This document shows positions 14,554 to 27,900 of a stretch of DNA of 33,395 bases, in pieces; the first letter of the stretch is position 1, and each line of letters opens with the position of its first letter. The stretch covers positions 1-33,395 of the forward strand of contig JAAZKR010000081.1 in assembly GCA_012799725.1 (NCBI GenBank). Reading direction: 5' to 3'. A model generated the notes under the pieces. It saw only the letters and a program-made list of their open reading frames with translations. It made no database searches and was not told the DNA's origin. This DNA is from Oligosphaeraceae bacterium (GTDB taxonomy: Bacteria; Verrucomicrobiota; Lentisphaeria; Oligosphaerales; Oligosphaeraceae). The translations under genes were made by a program, and so were the position numbers.

Positions 14554-15900
14554 ATGATGAAACTAAACAACCTTTCCCGGCTTACATTCCAACGCGGAAA
14601 ACAAATCCTGCTGTTCCTGGCAGCTTGCCTGATGACGGCAACGGCGTGGGCGGAGACGACTTGGACACTGGAAAATTTAACGTATCCAGGTCAGGGTATT
14701 CTTCCGAGTAGTCCGAAGACGGCAGTGTTCAGACTGACGCAGCGTGTGGGTACATTAGAAACCGATGCCGCCGCTGCCGCTTTTGATTCCCGCATTACAT
14801 TTTCAGTCAATCCAATAGCGGGGTTTTCGGCTATCAAGTCCGTGAACATCTACTCGACGACAAATGTTACAGCATCATATGAGGGTGGTGAAAGCGTCAA
14901 CTTCGTCAACTATACTGGCGGGCATCCAAAGGGTTTCGGCTCATATACGATCGGGCGTCCGAGACAAGGTGGAGAACAAAATGGTCAGACGACCTATTTT
15001 TGGGTTGTCATCACGACGGAAAATGGTGTTGACAGTCAGCAAATTCAGCTTTGGACTGATCAGTTTACTTATGTTTCAAAAGGTGGAGCGCCACCGACAA
15101 CGGGGACAGTGGGCGCAGCGACTTCAAATATTATCACTGTTGAAGCCAGTATTATTGACATGATAGCGCATCGTGATGGACCGAATGGCGGCATCGGCCA
15201 AGCTGGATATCCGCCGAATTTAACAACGGCTGCTTCGGAGTATCTCAATGCTCCGATCAAATATCACACGGCAATCGGCACGGTTGGCCAGGGCACTCCC
15301 GAGTTTTACCGCCCGGAGGAAGGACTTTTCGGTGCGCTTGCTGCAATGGGCGATACTCAGCGTGAACTGATGGGGATGAATCAGCCCTACCCGATTCTGG
15401 GCTTTAATCTGGCTGCCAAAAGCGGTCGTTATAATTCCGTAAATATTGATGGTGATGACGAATATTTAACAGCTGTGCGCTTTGTTATTGAAAAAGGTCC
15501 GAATGCGGATGATAATTTTAATCCGACGAATTATTTTGCGGCGCATCTTGGCGCCAAACATAGCAATGTAACCCTTTGGCGTGACAATGGTGACGGTATT
15601 TTCAGCGAAGAACAGGATCAAAAGCTGAGTACTTCCGGGCATGTGAGCTTTGTCCCATACGACAACGGCTCGGGGGATGGAATTCCGCGCTGGGAGGGTA
15701 TATTGGAGCTGGGCTCAAACGCCCCCCCCTACGACCGCCCCCACGGCCGACCTGGTGTTAGACTGCCGGCTACGAGAAATGTCTCTCCGGTGGACGAACG
15801 CCTGGCGGATTTCTTCCTCTGTTTTGTGACCAAACCGGATCATACCTCCGAAAATTATCAGCCTAAATACGGTTCCGATTTCAGAGTCTATATTGAACCC
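14554..15900 (+). other. Giant protein N-terminus: signal peptide and beta-rich modules
   Basis: After the signal peptide (residues 1-33) come about 415 residues of strand-rich sequence. At least two segments share a pattern of an aromatic/hydrophobic strand, a T/K-rich turn and a second strand: YFWVVITTENGVDSQQIQLW near 15000 and FFLCFVTKPD with DFRVYIEP near 15810-15897. A related pattern recurs at 17314-17418, 17935-18010 and 20224-20310 (for example DYFLVLQPTK, GDNFQIQLWG). I read this as one module type used several times. A C8 tract at 15722-15729 falls inside this region. Confidence 0.6.
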
Positions 15901-18900
15901 GAATTTGATATCCAGGCGCGCGCCGCCGCTAATGCAACCACGGCCCTGCGGAACGGAGTCGCATCATTCAAAGATAATTTAGTAACTACCGCACGCGGCA
16001 ATATCGATCTGATTAAAACAGCCAGCGCGACCCTGAAAACCTTAGCTGAAAATGCCAAGAATGCCGCTGCGGATGCCGCTGCCGATGACGCTGATGATGA
16101 TGATGCATATACTGCTGCAACTGCCCTTGAAAATCAAAAAGATACAATTAGCGCTCTTAGGGATGCTGCACAGGCATCGTTGAATTATTTAACCCCAGGT
16201 GCAACAACCATAATGAGTGCTTTGGTGACCAACGCCGAACAAGCTTATACAAATGCTACCAGTGTTTTGAAAGATGGAACTAATGGCGGCGACAGTGTCG
16301 AAGGAATTGCTTTGCAGAAAATATCAGAACAGTTGCGCACGGTGCTTGACGATCCCGTAATTACTGGTGTGCAGGGAGCTACATTTAATAATAATATCGA
16401 AGACGCAAGAGCTTTTTTGCAAAATTTTTATGATAATTCAATTTATAATGATTTGAATAAGATCATTGAGTATGCACAAATAATTATTGATAAAACCAAG
16501 GAGGCCGCTAACTCAGCTTCAGGTTCACCGGAGGCGACTGCCGCTGCTACCGCAGCTGCCACTGCCTATTCAGATGGAGTTGATAATAACAATAATGACT
16601 TGGTTGATTATCAGGCAAAGCTAGCTGCTGTTGATGTAACCGCTGAAGCTACTTATAATCCAAATTATACAGATGGCGAGACTGCGGCTAATACCGCTGC
16701 TGCAGTTGATTTAGATGGATATGTTGATGAGGCTGTTGCTGCTGCGGTTACCGTCGAGAACAACGCCAATAACTTTAGCTTTGCCACAGCTCAGACAGCA
16801 TCGAACATACACCGTGAAAATACCCGCTATGCACAATTAGTATTTGATGTGCTGGCATATCGGCCCGATCCGCTGGAGGCGGCTGGGTTTCCAAATCCGG
16901 TGATGATGTTCAACATGGCCAGTGGCAATGTCAATGAGAAGCTGCATCAGATCAGAATCTGGTTTAAGGGAGAGGATTTTTCGCCCAGCGATCTGGCTCC
17001 GCTTTCTGAAGACGCTTTCAAGTCCGGTGTAAGCTTGTGGCAGGACAATAAGAATCCGAATGGCCCGGCGGCAGTGCAGGTCGGATTGTTTGATCCGCGT
17101 TACGGAGTAAATAACCTCCAAGTAGGTGATCTGCCGGTCACTTTGAGTCCTACGGATTTATACTGGTACAACAAGGATGGTTCCCGCTGGACCGGCGAAA
17201 AAAATGCCGACAATGAATACTATGTGATTTTGAAGCCGAAAACCGCTATTACCTTATATAAAGATGACTGGGTCGATACTCCTAACGGCGTTTACACCGG
17301 GAGGAACCGCGGTATGGACTATATCATCTGCATTCGGGGCAGCAATGCCAGCAAGACCTACGGTGCAGGTGATCGAGGTCTGGACTATATGGATAAAATC
17401 ACGGTTGCGGTTGAACCCAACACCAGTGACTTCCTGTTTGGCTATGGCGATACCGCTGTCTCGAATCAGTTGTACACTACCGTGAATACCGGCAGGAAAT
17501 CAGTGACGGTTACTGCCAACATGCCGACTTTCTTCGATGCACTTTATCCCGAAAACGGACGCCTGACCCGCACAGAAAAGACAGCGGTGCTGGGCATTGA
17601 TATTATTGCTCCGCCGGGAACAAAACGCTATTCGTTCAATCATTTTGCCTTCCAGATTTATGATCCGGATGGCACCTTTGACTTTTCAGATTTGATGGAT
17701 ACCAACGATTCGGATGAGGACTGTGGTATCGCCATGTATAAGGACGCGGATGGAGACGGGCTCTTCGACCCGGATGTCGATACACGCATCGCTTTCTCGG
17801 TGCGCCCGCGTCTCTGCACGCCGACGCTGGCAGACCCCGCTTTGCACTTTATTGAAATGTTCCTCGAAACCGCCGATGCTGACAATGGCGTAGGTGCCCT
17901 GCCGCAGGACAATGTCGGCGCCAATGCCGGACATGACTACTTCCTGGTGTTGCAGCCCACCAAAGAAGCACAGCGCGGCGATAATTTCCAAATCCAGCTC
18001 TGGGGCAGTGCCCTGCATGGCACCTGCGATGATACGATTACCTATGTGACTTGTGAGGCAGACGGCACGTTCAAAGCAAACATTCCGGCTCCGTACAATA
18101 TCACTTACAAGCGTCTGCGCAGCGGGACATATTATATCGATGCAGTCAACACGAATGAATTTAATACTGTAGTTCCTGTCGGCGGCCTGTCGTTGACAAC
18201 CGATACCGAAACAAAGAACTTCATCGGTTTGGATTTGTCCACGATTCAAGGGGTCGCTGCGCTTGGTGGTGATGCTACCCTCAACAAGGTCCGCGTTTAT
18301 TTTGAATCCGATTTTGACAACCAGTTAAATCCCTCCTGGGTATTGAATGCCCTTGATGGCACTAACAAAGCCGGTATACAGATTCACAACAGAGCCGGCT
18401 TAAACCTGGGGTATAACAGCACTACCTGGAAATCCGATTATGCCACAGGCCTGGTTTACAGCCCGGACCCGGAAAATCGCCTCAGTGAAAAAGAGATCAT
18501 TGACACTTTGCAGGAACGTGCCGCTCTGGCCAGCGCACTGACTCCGTTTGAGGCAACGGATCATGTGTACTGGGTCGATGCTGATGGTGATAATTATATC
18601 AGTGCAGGGGATTCCTTATATTTTGATGCCGACGATGACGATATGACTCCAAACGAGCAATTATTCGGTGGGGTTGATAACGGAGGTATTCTTGTTGACG
18701 CCACCAGCCCGGTTGCCTATCTGAAGAATTTTGACAGCGCGGTGGAGGGGTTTGACCGGCTTCTGGATGATATTTATGCGATCAATGCAGATGGTTCGAT
18801 CACCAGGCTGAACAATGATGCCGGCTTGGCCAGTTTTGACGGATCAGAAACAGTTTACTGGTATGATACTGACAATAACGGCGCCTGGAGCGAGGGCGAT

Positions 18901-21900
18901 GCACTCTGGCAGGGTGGTGCCGCCGGCTTGTTCGATGATAACAGTGACATTCTGGCAGGAAACAACACAATCCGGGATGCCTTGGCTCAAGCTCTGCTCA
19001 GAGGCAAGGGATACAAAATTAACGACCCGGTGAAAAGGGTGAATACTAGACTACAAACCAGCCATTTGTCGGCGGTTGCCTGTACTAGCCCTCTTGTCGA
19101 CCTTGGAGACTATGCTTGGGGCAGCACAATTACTGCTATGAGCGGAATGTTTGATCTTGGCCGTCCAAATCCCGCCGAATGGCAACAAATACATGATTAT
19201 GTAAAAACTGTTCTTGACGATCCTGACTTTGAACTGGATACCCCGCTTGATTATTATTGGATCGACAGTAATGACAATGGTTATCTTGATGGCAATGAGC
19301 AACTGATCTATTGCAGTCGGGGATACAGCCGAGAAAAACTGATCAATTTAACGAATTATTGTTGGCCAAATCGGGAACTTGCGGCCGGTGGTCATACAAT
19401 AACTATAAACTTTCATGACTTTGTTGAGGCCACTGACACCTTGGCAGACGATGCTTATTTTGCTGATACGGCGGCCAGTGGCGGCACGGTCGGTAATTTT
19501 GATGAAGGCGATGCGGTTTGGACTACGAACGCACCAAATGATCCCGAACGGTATACAGGCGATGCTGCCCAGACCTTGATCACTTCCGGTGATTTAGCTG
19601 ATGACGCTGAATTGGCAGCGCTGGATTCCGGCTATACAGGTGTATTATTGGATGGTACGGGCAATACCGCCGATTTCTATTATTCACCAGTTGCCGGAGG
19701 GTTTGTTGCCCACACCAGTACCATACATTATATAAATGATGATTATTATGCCGGCATGGGGGATTATGCCGTTGGGCGGCTGCAAAAGTTGCAGGCTTAT
19801 GATCGGATTATCTGGTATGATGCCGACAACAATGGCATTTGGAGCGCTGGCGACCATCTCTGGCAGACGACTGGAGACCTGTCAAATACCAATACGGATG
19901 TCTTTGTTGATGATGCCAACCATAATTTGCTGACCGAAACTGGCGCGGCTGGAGAAGATGCCGCCGATTTGGATGCCCGTGGAATCCATGGGGTGCTGGT
20001 GTCCGGCGATAATTATGGCTTTGCGTATTTTGATAAGACCGTCGAATTCATCAATGCCGATATCGATGGCGTCGAAACAAGAATTATCGTTTTCAATCCT
20101 GCTGAAGATGAAATTTTCTATCTGGGTCCGTCACGTACCATGCTGGGATATTACGCTGATTTGCAACTGACTAATCCCCAGGCTGCTGTTTTGCCGGGCA
20201 ATAATTCCGGCTCCAATGCCGGCAATGATTTCTATCTAGCCTGCAAATCCAAGGACAATGCCACTATTTATGGCAAATTGAGTTTCAATCTGAGCCTTTT
20301 GTCCAATGGTGTCAGTTATAAGTCCGGCGATATGGTCTTTAACAGCTTTGCTCCCGCAAACAGCAAAACTGATACCATTACCTTGACAGTGACTCCCGGT
20401 GTAGTCAGCAATCTGAAAGCAACCCGCGGCAATGGCCGTGTCACCCTGACTTGGACAAATCCCACAGAACACTATGACAGTATTGTTATTCTGCGGACTT
20501 CTGCACCTACAGACGCGGACCTGCCGGATGGATATCCGGTCATGAAATACAATTACTATGTCAATGAAAAAATGTTTATCGAGGTACCGGCACAGGGCGG
20601 CATCGACCCGCTGAACGACAGCCGCAGTGCCAATGACACACAAATTATTCATATCGAACAGGGTAACGCGAATTCATTCGTGGACACCACTGCCGTCAAC
20701 GGCAATTTCTATCGTTATATGGTTTTTGCCGGCGATGTCGAAAATGCGCGTTATGCTTACACACCGAACGTCAACAACATTGCAGATGTCGTGCCGGCCA
20801 ACACCCAATCGCAAACCGATCCCAATGACCAGATGATTGAAGCCATTCCATGGCGCATCGGACCAACCAGCGATACAACTGCCCCAGGAAATATCACCGA
20901 CCTGCTAATTGATCCGGCACCAACGGCTACTTCTTCTTTCGTTGTAAATTGGACGATGAACGCAGCAACCCCGGATCCCGTAATTATTCTCAGGGATACT
21001 ATCAACGGGGCTGTGAATGATGCTCCGGCTGATGCTACTCCATATAGCGTTGGTGAGTTTATTGGCGATGCGGAAGTGGTTGCAATTGTCGCTGCCCCAA
21101 TACAAGGCGCCAATACCTGGCATGATGCGGTTGAATATGATCTTTCCGCTACACTGCCTGCATACAAGGTCTATTCGTATGATGGCGTACCGGCTTATAC
21201 GGAGGTGACGGAAACTTCGGTTACACCGCCGCTTTATCTTTCCTGGACCAACCCGGATGGCTTGCCTGCCACCGATTCCATCCTGATCCTGCGCAGCACA
21301 GGTGCGCCAGTTTCGGCGATCCCGGACAATGGCCAGGTATATGCCCCCGGAGACAGCCTGACCGGTGTGGACGGCGAAAATGAAGTCATGCAGATCTTGG
21401 CAGGCGATAAGACTGAATGGACTGATGCGGAAGTCGTTGATGGTACAAATTACCATTATGCAGTCTATGCTTATAATGCAGTGATCAATTACTCACTGGT
21501 ACCGGCAGAAAACAATAATACTCCGAGGCCTCTGAACACGGTTTATGATGGCGCCACGATTGATATGGTCACTGCGATCGAGGGCGTTGCTGACAACCAG
21601 CCGGTGGTCAATGTCAATTGGTACTGGACAGCCGGAACCGTACGCCCGGTCGTTATTATCCGCTGTTCCGGAAATCTGGAAAAGGAACCGTACCTGGTTG
21701 ACGGCCGAAAATATATCGAAGGCGAATACGCCAATAACAACGCCGGTAATATCGATACGGATTTCCAAATCGTTAAAATCATAACCGATCTTACCACGGT
21801 AACCTGGCAGGACCTCAATGTCATGGCCGGAGCACGCTATACTTACTACGTTTTCAGCTTTAATGCAAATTTCATGTATCATTTTGACCGAGTCAATGAC

Positions 21901-24900
21901 CCGTCAAAAAATATCGCACAAGTGACTTTGAGTTCTGGGGATTCCGGTGGTGGGGGCGAATCTCACATTCCGGATTGGTGGAAACTGCTTCATTTCGGTT
22001 CGACAACGGGGCCGGGCACAGGGGATTTCGAGGACTTCGACGGCGACGGCCTGAACAACTACTACGAATACCTGGCGGGTACGGATCCGGCTGACACGAC
22101 CAACGGGAATGCGGATGCTCTGGCGGACGGCGACGGCGATGGCCTGAGTAACATCAACGAACAGATCGCGAATACGCTGCCGAATAATCCCGACACCGAT
22201 GATGATGGCGTGCTTGACGGTGCCGAAGTCGTTGCCGGTACGGACCCGCTGAACAGCCTGAGTCCGTTTGTGTACCGTGAACTGGAGATGACGGCTGATA
22301 CGGAGTTTGTCCAGCTGCCTGATGATGCGAGCTATGCGTTGGGTCGCCTGACCTTCGAGGCCTGGATCAAACATACGGGTGTTGCCGGCACTCTGCTGAG
22401 CCGTACGCTCTCGGGTGGCAATGACAACTATGAGATCACTTTTGCGGACGATGGCACCTTGTCTTTGACCTTCCATTACTTGGCGCTCAATGGCACAGTC
22501 ATGTCCATGACGCTGAGTTCGACGGATAAGGTCGCCGCCGGTGAATGGAGCCATGTTGCGGTCAGCTTCGGGCCGGTCCCCGGTTCCATGACGCAGTATG
22601 AGGCTTGCTTCTATATCAATGGCGAGGAGGCCGGTCTTCCCGCTGCGGTTCCGATGAGCGCTCTGTATGTCGGTGAAGACAGTGAGACTGCCGAAGTTCA
22701 GCTGGGTGGCTTTATCGGCCGCATGTTCGAAGCTCGGGTCTGGAACACCGCACGCACGGCAGATCAGATCGCTTCCAATTATAACGCCGGACTCACCGGA
22801 ACAGAACCCGGCCTGGTTGGCTTCTTCCGCTTCGACGATGGCGGCATGACCATTGAAAACTTCGTCTACGACAATGACTGGCTTACCGGCTGGGAAAATG
22901 CCGGTGTGCTGGCCGGCGGTGCTACGGTTGTGGACAGCGACATCACCGACATGCCCGAAATCAATCTGGACAGCGACAATGACGGCATGCCTGACTGGTG
23001 GGAGATCCAGCACTTCGGCAATTTGAGCCGTAATGGCACTGGGGATTACGACAGTGACGGTTTGAGTGACCTCTATGAGTATTATGTCGGTACGAACCCG
23101 ACCGAAGCGATCACTATTCCGCGCAGCTTCTATGCGCTGGTCAACGGCGTTTATACGCTGGTGACTCAAACGACTGCCGCTGGAGATTTCCAGGAAGCCG
23201 ACGGCACTCCGATTGCCGATGCTGATTTTGATGAAGGTGCCGGGGCTGTCGCTGAGCTGACTGATGGTGAGATCGACAGCGACGGTGATGGTCTGAGCAA
23301 CCAGGATGAACGCATCTGGAATACACGCCCTGACAAGGTGGATACGGATGATGACGGGGTCTGGGACCTGGCTGAAATCAATATCACCAAGACAGACCCG
23401 ACGGATCCGTACAGCCCGATGTATAACCGCTCGCTGGACCTGATTACCGCAGAGCACGATATCACCGTGCTGGATAAGGATGGCAGCGAGACGACGCTGA
23501 CTCTGGAAGCGCGCACTGCGCCATATGCCCGAGTCAAGGATTTCAACGAGATCAATAATCTGCGCCGCTATACGATCGAGTTGTGGTTCAAGCTGGATGC
23601 GGCCTCCGACACGACTGGTACTCTGCTGCAGAAAACGGTCAAGACACCCGGTCTTGGGATATATCCGGATTTCCGTTTGTATCTGGACAATGGCGCACTG
23701 AAATTCGACTATGTCGCGATTGGCAACGACACGGAGACTCCCGGCAATATTGTCCGCACGGTCGAGCATCCGGATGTGACTTTCGATCCTGCGGATGGCT
23801 GGGTTCATGTTGCGGTCAGCATCGAGCAGACCATTGCTACGCAAGCCAGTTCGGTTCATTGCATCACTATGCATGTGATGAAGGGCGGTGAAGAACAGGA
23901 AATGTTCCAGCAGGAGAACCTCGGGCGTATCTATAACCTGCCTGAGGCCGGTGATTTGATTATCGGTGATGATGAAAATGCTGCCGAGCGCCTGTCCATG
24001 CTGGTGGATGAAGTCCGCATCTGGAATACTGTTCGCAGTGCAGACGAGATTGCCGCGAACCGTGGCTTCTTCCTGACAACGCTGACAGACCTGGCAATGT
24101 ACTTCCGCTTTGATGACGGCGGCGAGACCGCACACGCTTCCGGCTTCTCACAGAAATCGGCATTGGAGGCTGAAGTGGCTTACTGCCAGGCTGCTTACAA
24201 TCGTGCCTATAATAACTGGTGGGCGGCGTATGAGGTTTATTCTGCTTTAGAGAATCCTAATGCTGAACAGACGGCCACCTATATGGCTGCCGTTAACGCC
24301 ATGAACTATGCATATGATAACTTGCAGGCTGCCCGCACAGCTCTGGCGACCTTGCCCGATATGGAGGCTGAACTGCTGGGGTTGCCCGCTGAAGATGATC
24401 CTGCATTTGCCGATGCCAATTACGGCAAGGCTTGCATGGTGGTTACTGATGCAGACAATGTCAACCGCTACTTTATTGCGGATTCGGATGGAGACGGCAT
24501 TGCCGACTGGTGGGAATACCGCTACTTCGGCAATCTGACGACGGCCAATGCCAGCACGGATTATGATGGGGATGGATTGAGTGATCTCAATGAATTCCGT
24601 ATCGGCACGAACCCGACCCTCAAGATCACCCCCAACCGCAAATGCCTGAAATTGGCGGCAGGCCTGGTCTACGGAACAGAAAATGGTGACTTCCCGGGTT
24701 ACGTGACCAAGCTGGCTCATTACAGCTTGGATGCCAATGGCAATCCTGAGACCGAGGCGGACCTGGATGCTACCCGAACCGATGCCGAATTTGACTATGA
24801 CCGCGATGGTATTGCCAATGGCGTCGAAAATACCTATGGCACCAATCCGGCGGCATGGGACAGCGATGATGATGGTTTGGCGGACAAGGTCGAGCACGAT

Positions 24901-27900
24901 GAGTTGGATACTGATCCAACCTACTGCTTCGACCCGCTCAAGAACTATGCCTTGGATTTGACCGCGCCGGGCAGCTACTTGCAGACCACCGGCTTTAATG
25001 GCTTCTATAATGCAAGCTATGCTGGTTATATGCTGGAATTCTGGTTCAAGCTCGATGATTCATCCGGCGACACCGGTCCGTTGGTACGCATGCAGAGCAA
25101 TGACGGCGCCGAGAACATCTTCAGCCTGCGCCTGGAAGATGGGCGGCTGAAGCTGGATTACAATATGAGCACTGAGACCCGTACCTGCGAATTTGATAAC
25201 GACGTAGTTTTCGCTGCTGGTGATGGCTGGACCCATGTTGCAGTGAAATTCTACGCCGGCTACCAGAACTCCAACAGCAGCAATCACATCATCGGCTTCT
25301 TTGTCAATCACAAAAAGCAGGAATATCATCAGGTCAAACGGTATGACGGACAACCCTTGCGGGACTTTAACGCGGGGCAGCTGATCCTGGGCGGTGCGGC
25401 TGGCGGCAACGAGCTGCTGATGCTGATGGACGAGTTCCGCGCCTGGAATACCACCGACTACTTCTATCTGTCCGAAAGCAGCACCTGGACCAGCTACGAT
25501 GAACTGCGGCAGAGCATCCAGGAAAAACGCAATATGTATCTGTCCATCACGGAGGATTTGATGAAGATGGCTGTTTACTATCGCTTTGACGATGGTGGTG
25601 TGACGGCCGAGGATGCCTCCTATTCTGTCAAGCCTTCGCCGGCTCAGGTGCAAAGCTATTACAACTACTATCAGCAGGCTAGCAGCAACTACTATGCGAA
25701 AGTAGCCGAATACGGCGAAAACCCGACCGCTGAACAACAGGCCGAACTCGATCAGCTGTGGACGGCCATGAACGATGCCCGGAACGCATATTATGCCGCC
25801 CGCAATGCCAACACCGCTCCCGCGATGATCGCAGGAGCGCTGTACGACGGCGCAGCGATGGTTGAAGTGCCCTATGCCAGCTCCAGCGGCGATACATACG
25901 CATATCTGTATGGTGACAGCGACAACGACGGCATCCCGGATTTCTGGGAGCAGCTCTACTTCGGCTCCATTGATGTTGCCGATGGAACTGCCTCTTCCGA
26001 TCAGGATGGCGATGGCCTGAGCGACCGCTACGAATTCATCCTTGGGCGCAATCCAACCCTGCCTGTCACGCCTGACCGTACCCATATCGACGGCTCTCTG
26101 CAGACGCTGGAGGAAGAAGCCCTCACCGACGGCGAGTTCGACTCCGATCTGGATGAACTCAGCGACAGTGAAGAATCGCGTTATGGATCGGATCCGACCA
26201 AGGCCGATACCGATGACGACGGATGTAACGACAAGGTCGATGTGGTCTTTGGCTCCTCGCCGGTGCATCCGATGAGCATCGCCGTTGATAAACGCACCGG
26301 CGACAAGATCACCGACAAGTATTCTGATGTCCTTGCGCTCATCAACGCCGCAGCTGATCCCGACCGTGAGCGCACCAACTACCGCGCTGCGGCTGCGCCG
26401 GCGGTTTCCGTCGATCTGTCCGGCAGCGGCGAGATAGACTTGCCTTATCCGGATCGTTTTGCAGTTGGCAGATTGGTTCGCGGCACGTTCGAGAACGACA
26501 TCGTCTCCGGCAATTTCACGTTGGAGATGTGGGTGAAATACAACGGCGACGCAACGGGCGTCTCCGGGAAGATATTCGAGATGCTGGGTGATACCGGCCA
26601 TGGCTATCGCTTGGTTATCGAGAATGGCGCGCCCAAGGGCGAAATCTTCAGCACGAGCGGCGGCACGGAAGAAGTGCTTGCTTATGTCGGCGGGCAGTAT
26701 GCCACGCCAATCCTGGAACCTGATACCTGGACCCATCTGGCATTGGTCTGGACTCCGGCCAGCAAATCGCTGACCCTGTATCGCGACCGCCTGGCAATCA
26801 TCGGTTCGCTGCAAATCTCCTACACCATAGATTTCGGCAGCGTTGCCCAGTATGCGAAATTGTTCCAGATGGACGATTTGCATCTCGATGAATTCCGCTT
26901 CTGGGACAGTGCTCGCAATGATGAACAGATCGAGTACTGGGCAACCCGCATCGTTCCTTCGCCTCTGTGGTCGCCAGCTCTGCCGATTCTCAATACCGAT
27001 TATATGTACGAGCCGTACTCGTTGCAAGCATACTATCGCTTCGATGATGGCGGAGACAAAGTCGAGGACTTCGCGCATTTTGGCGACGAGGATTACATGC
27101 TCGATGGAAGTGCTTTCGCCGGTATGTTGACCGGTTCCGATGCGAAGGTGCTGGATGGTGTCGACGACGTTGATGGCGACGGCATCCCGGAATGGTGGGT
27201 CTATTACAACCGCCTGGATTCATTCGAGCGCCATTCCCGCATGCCTAACCGGGATTATTACCGTTATCAGTATTACGGCTCGACCATGACCAGGGTCAAT
27301 GACTGGCGGCAGGCGCTAGAGTGGAATGCCGAGCATACCTCCATTATTGGCCTGCACGGCTCCGTGCAGGATGTCAGCTACACTGCTCTTGGTGGCGGTG
27401 AGGCAGTTACGGTCGGTGTTGCCGAGGGCTTCTACCGTACTGACAATCGGTTCCTTGATACGGACATCAAGTACGTGGCCATGCACAAGTATATAAACCT
27501 GAGCACTGTACCGCTGCGCGCACCTCTGTTTTACCGTGCCATGAGCGGGGCAACGGTGACTGGCATCACGGTTAATCAGCGGCGGGTCGCCAATATTGCC
27601 TCCGGCACCGACATTGCGCAATATCTGCAGATCGGGCGCAACCAGATCGTCATCTACTACACCAGGCAGCAGTACGACACGGTTCTGTACAAGATTCCCA
27701 ATGGTGACTCCACGGTCGACTATAACCGCAAGCTGCATTGCGGTTCGCTGGATGTCGCCTTGTCTGTCGATGACCGTCCGGTGATCGTTTTTGGCCATGA
27801 GAATCTCTATGATCCGCGTTCGGTCTGGTATTTCGAGGCCTGCACCGCAGACCAAATCGAAATCTGGAACAATTATGGCGTTGACCGTAACGGCTATGTT

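Noticed and set aside
21904-24135. A 743-codon open frame on the minus strand inside the giant gene
   Set aside because: It lies wholly antisense to the continuous plus-strand frame with clear LamG and hinge motifs. Its translation is rich in I, R, V and A with no domain, as expected when Asp/Gly-rich codons (GAT, GGC, GAC) are read backwards.
25060-27078. A 672-codon minus-strand open frame
   Set aside because: Same reason: a shadow of the Asp/Gly-rich plus-strand coding, with no ribosome-binding site or recognisable protein features. Similar shadows at 27316-28227, 30157-31443 and 31591-32355 were also rejected.
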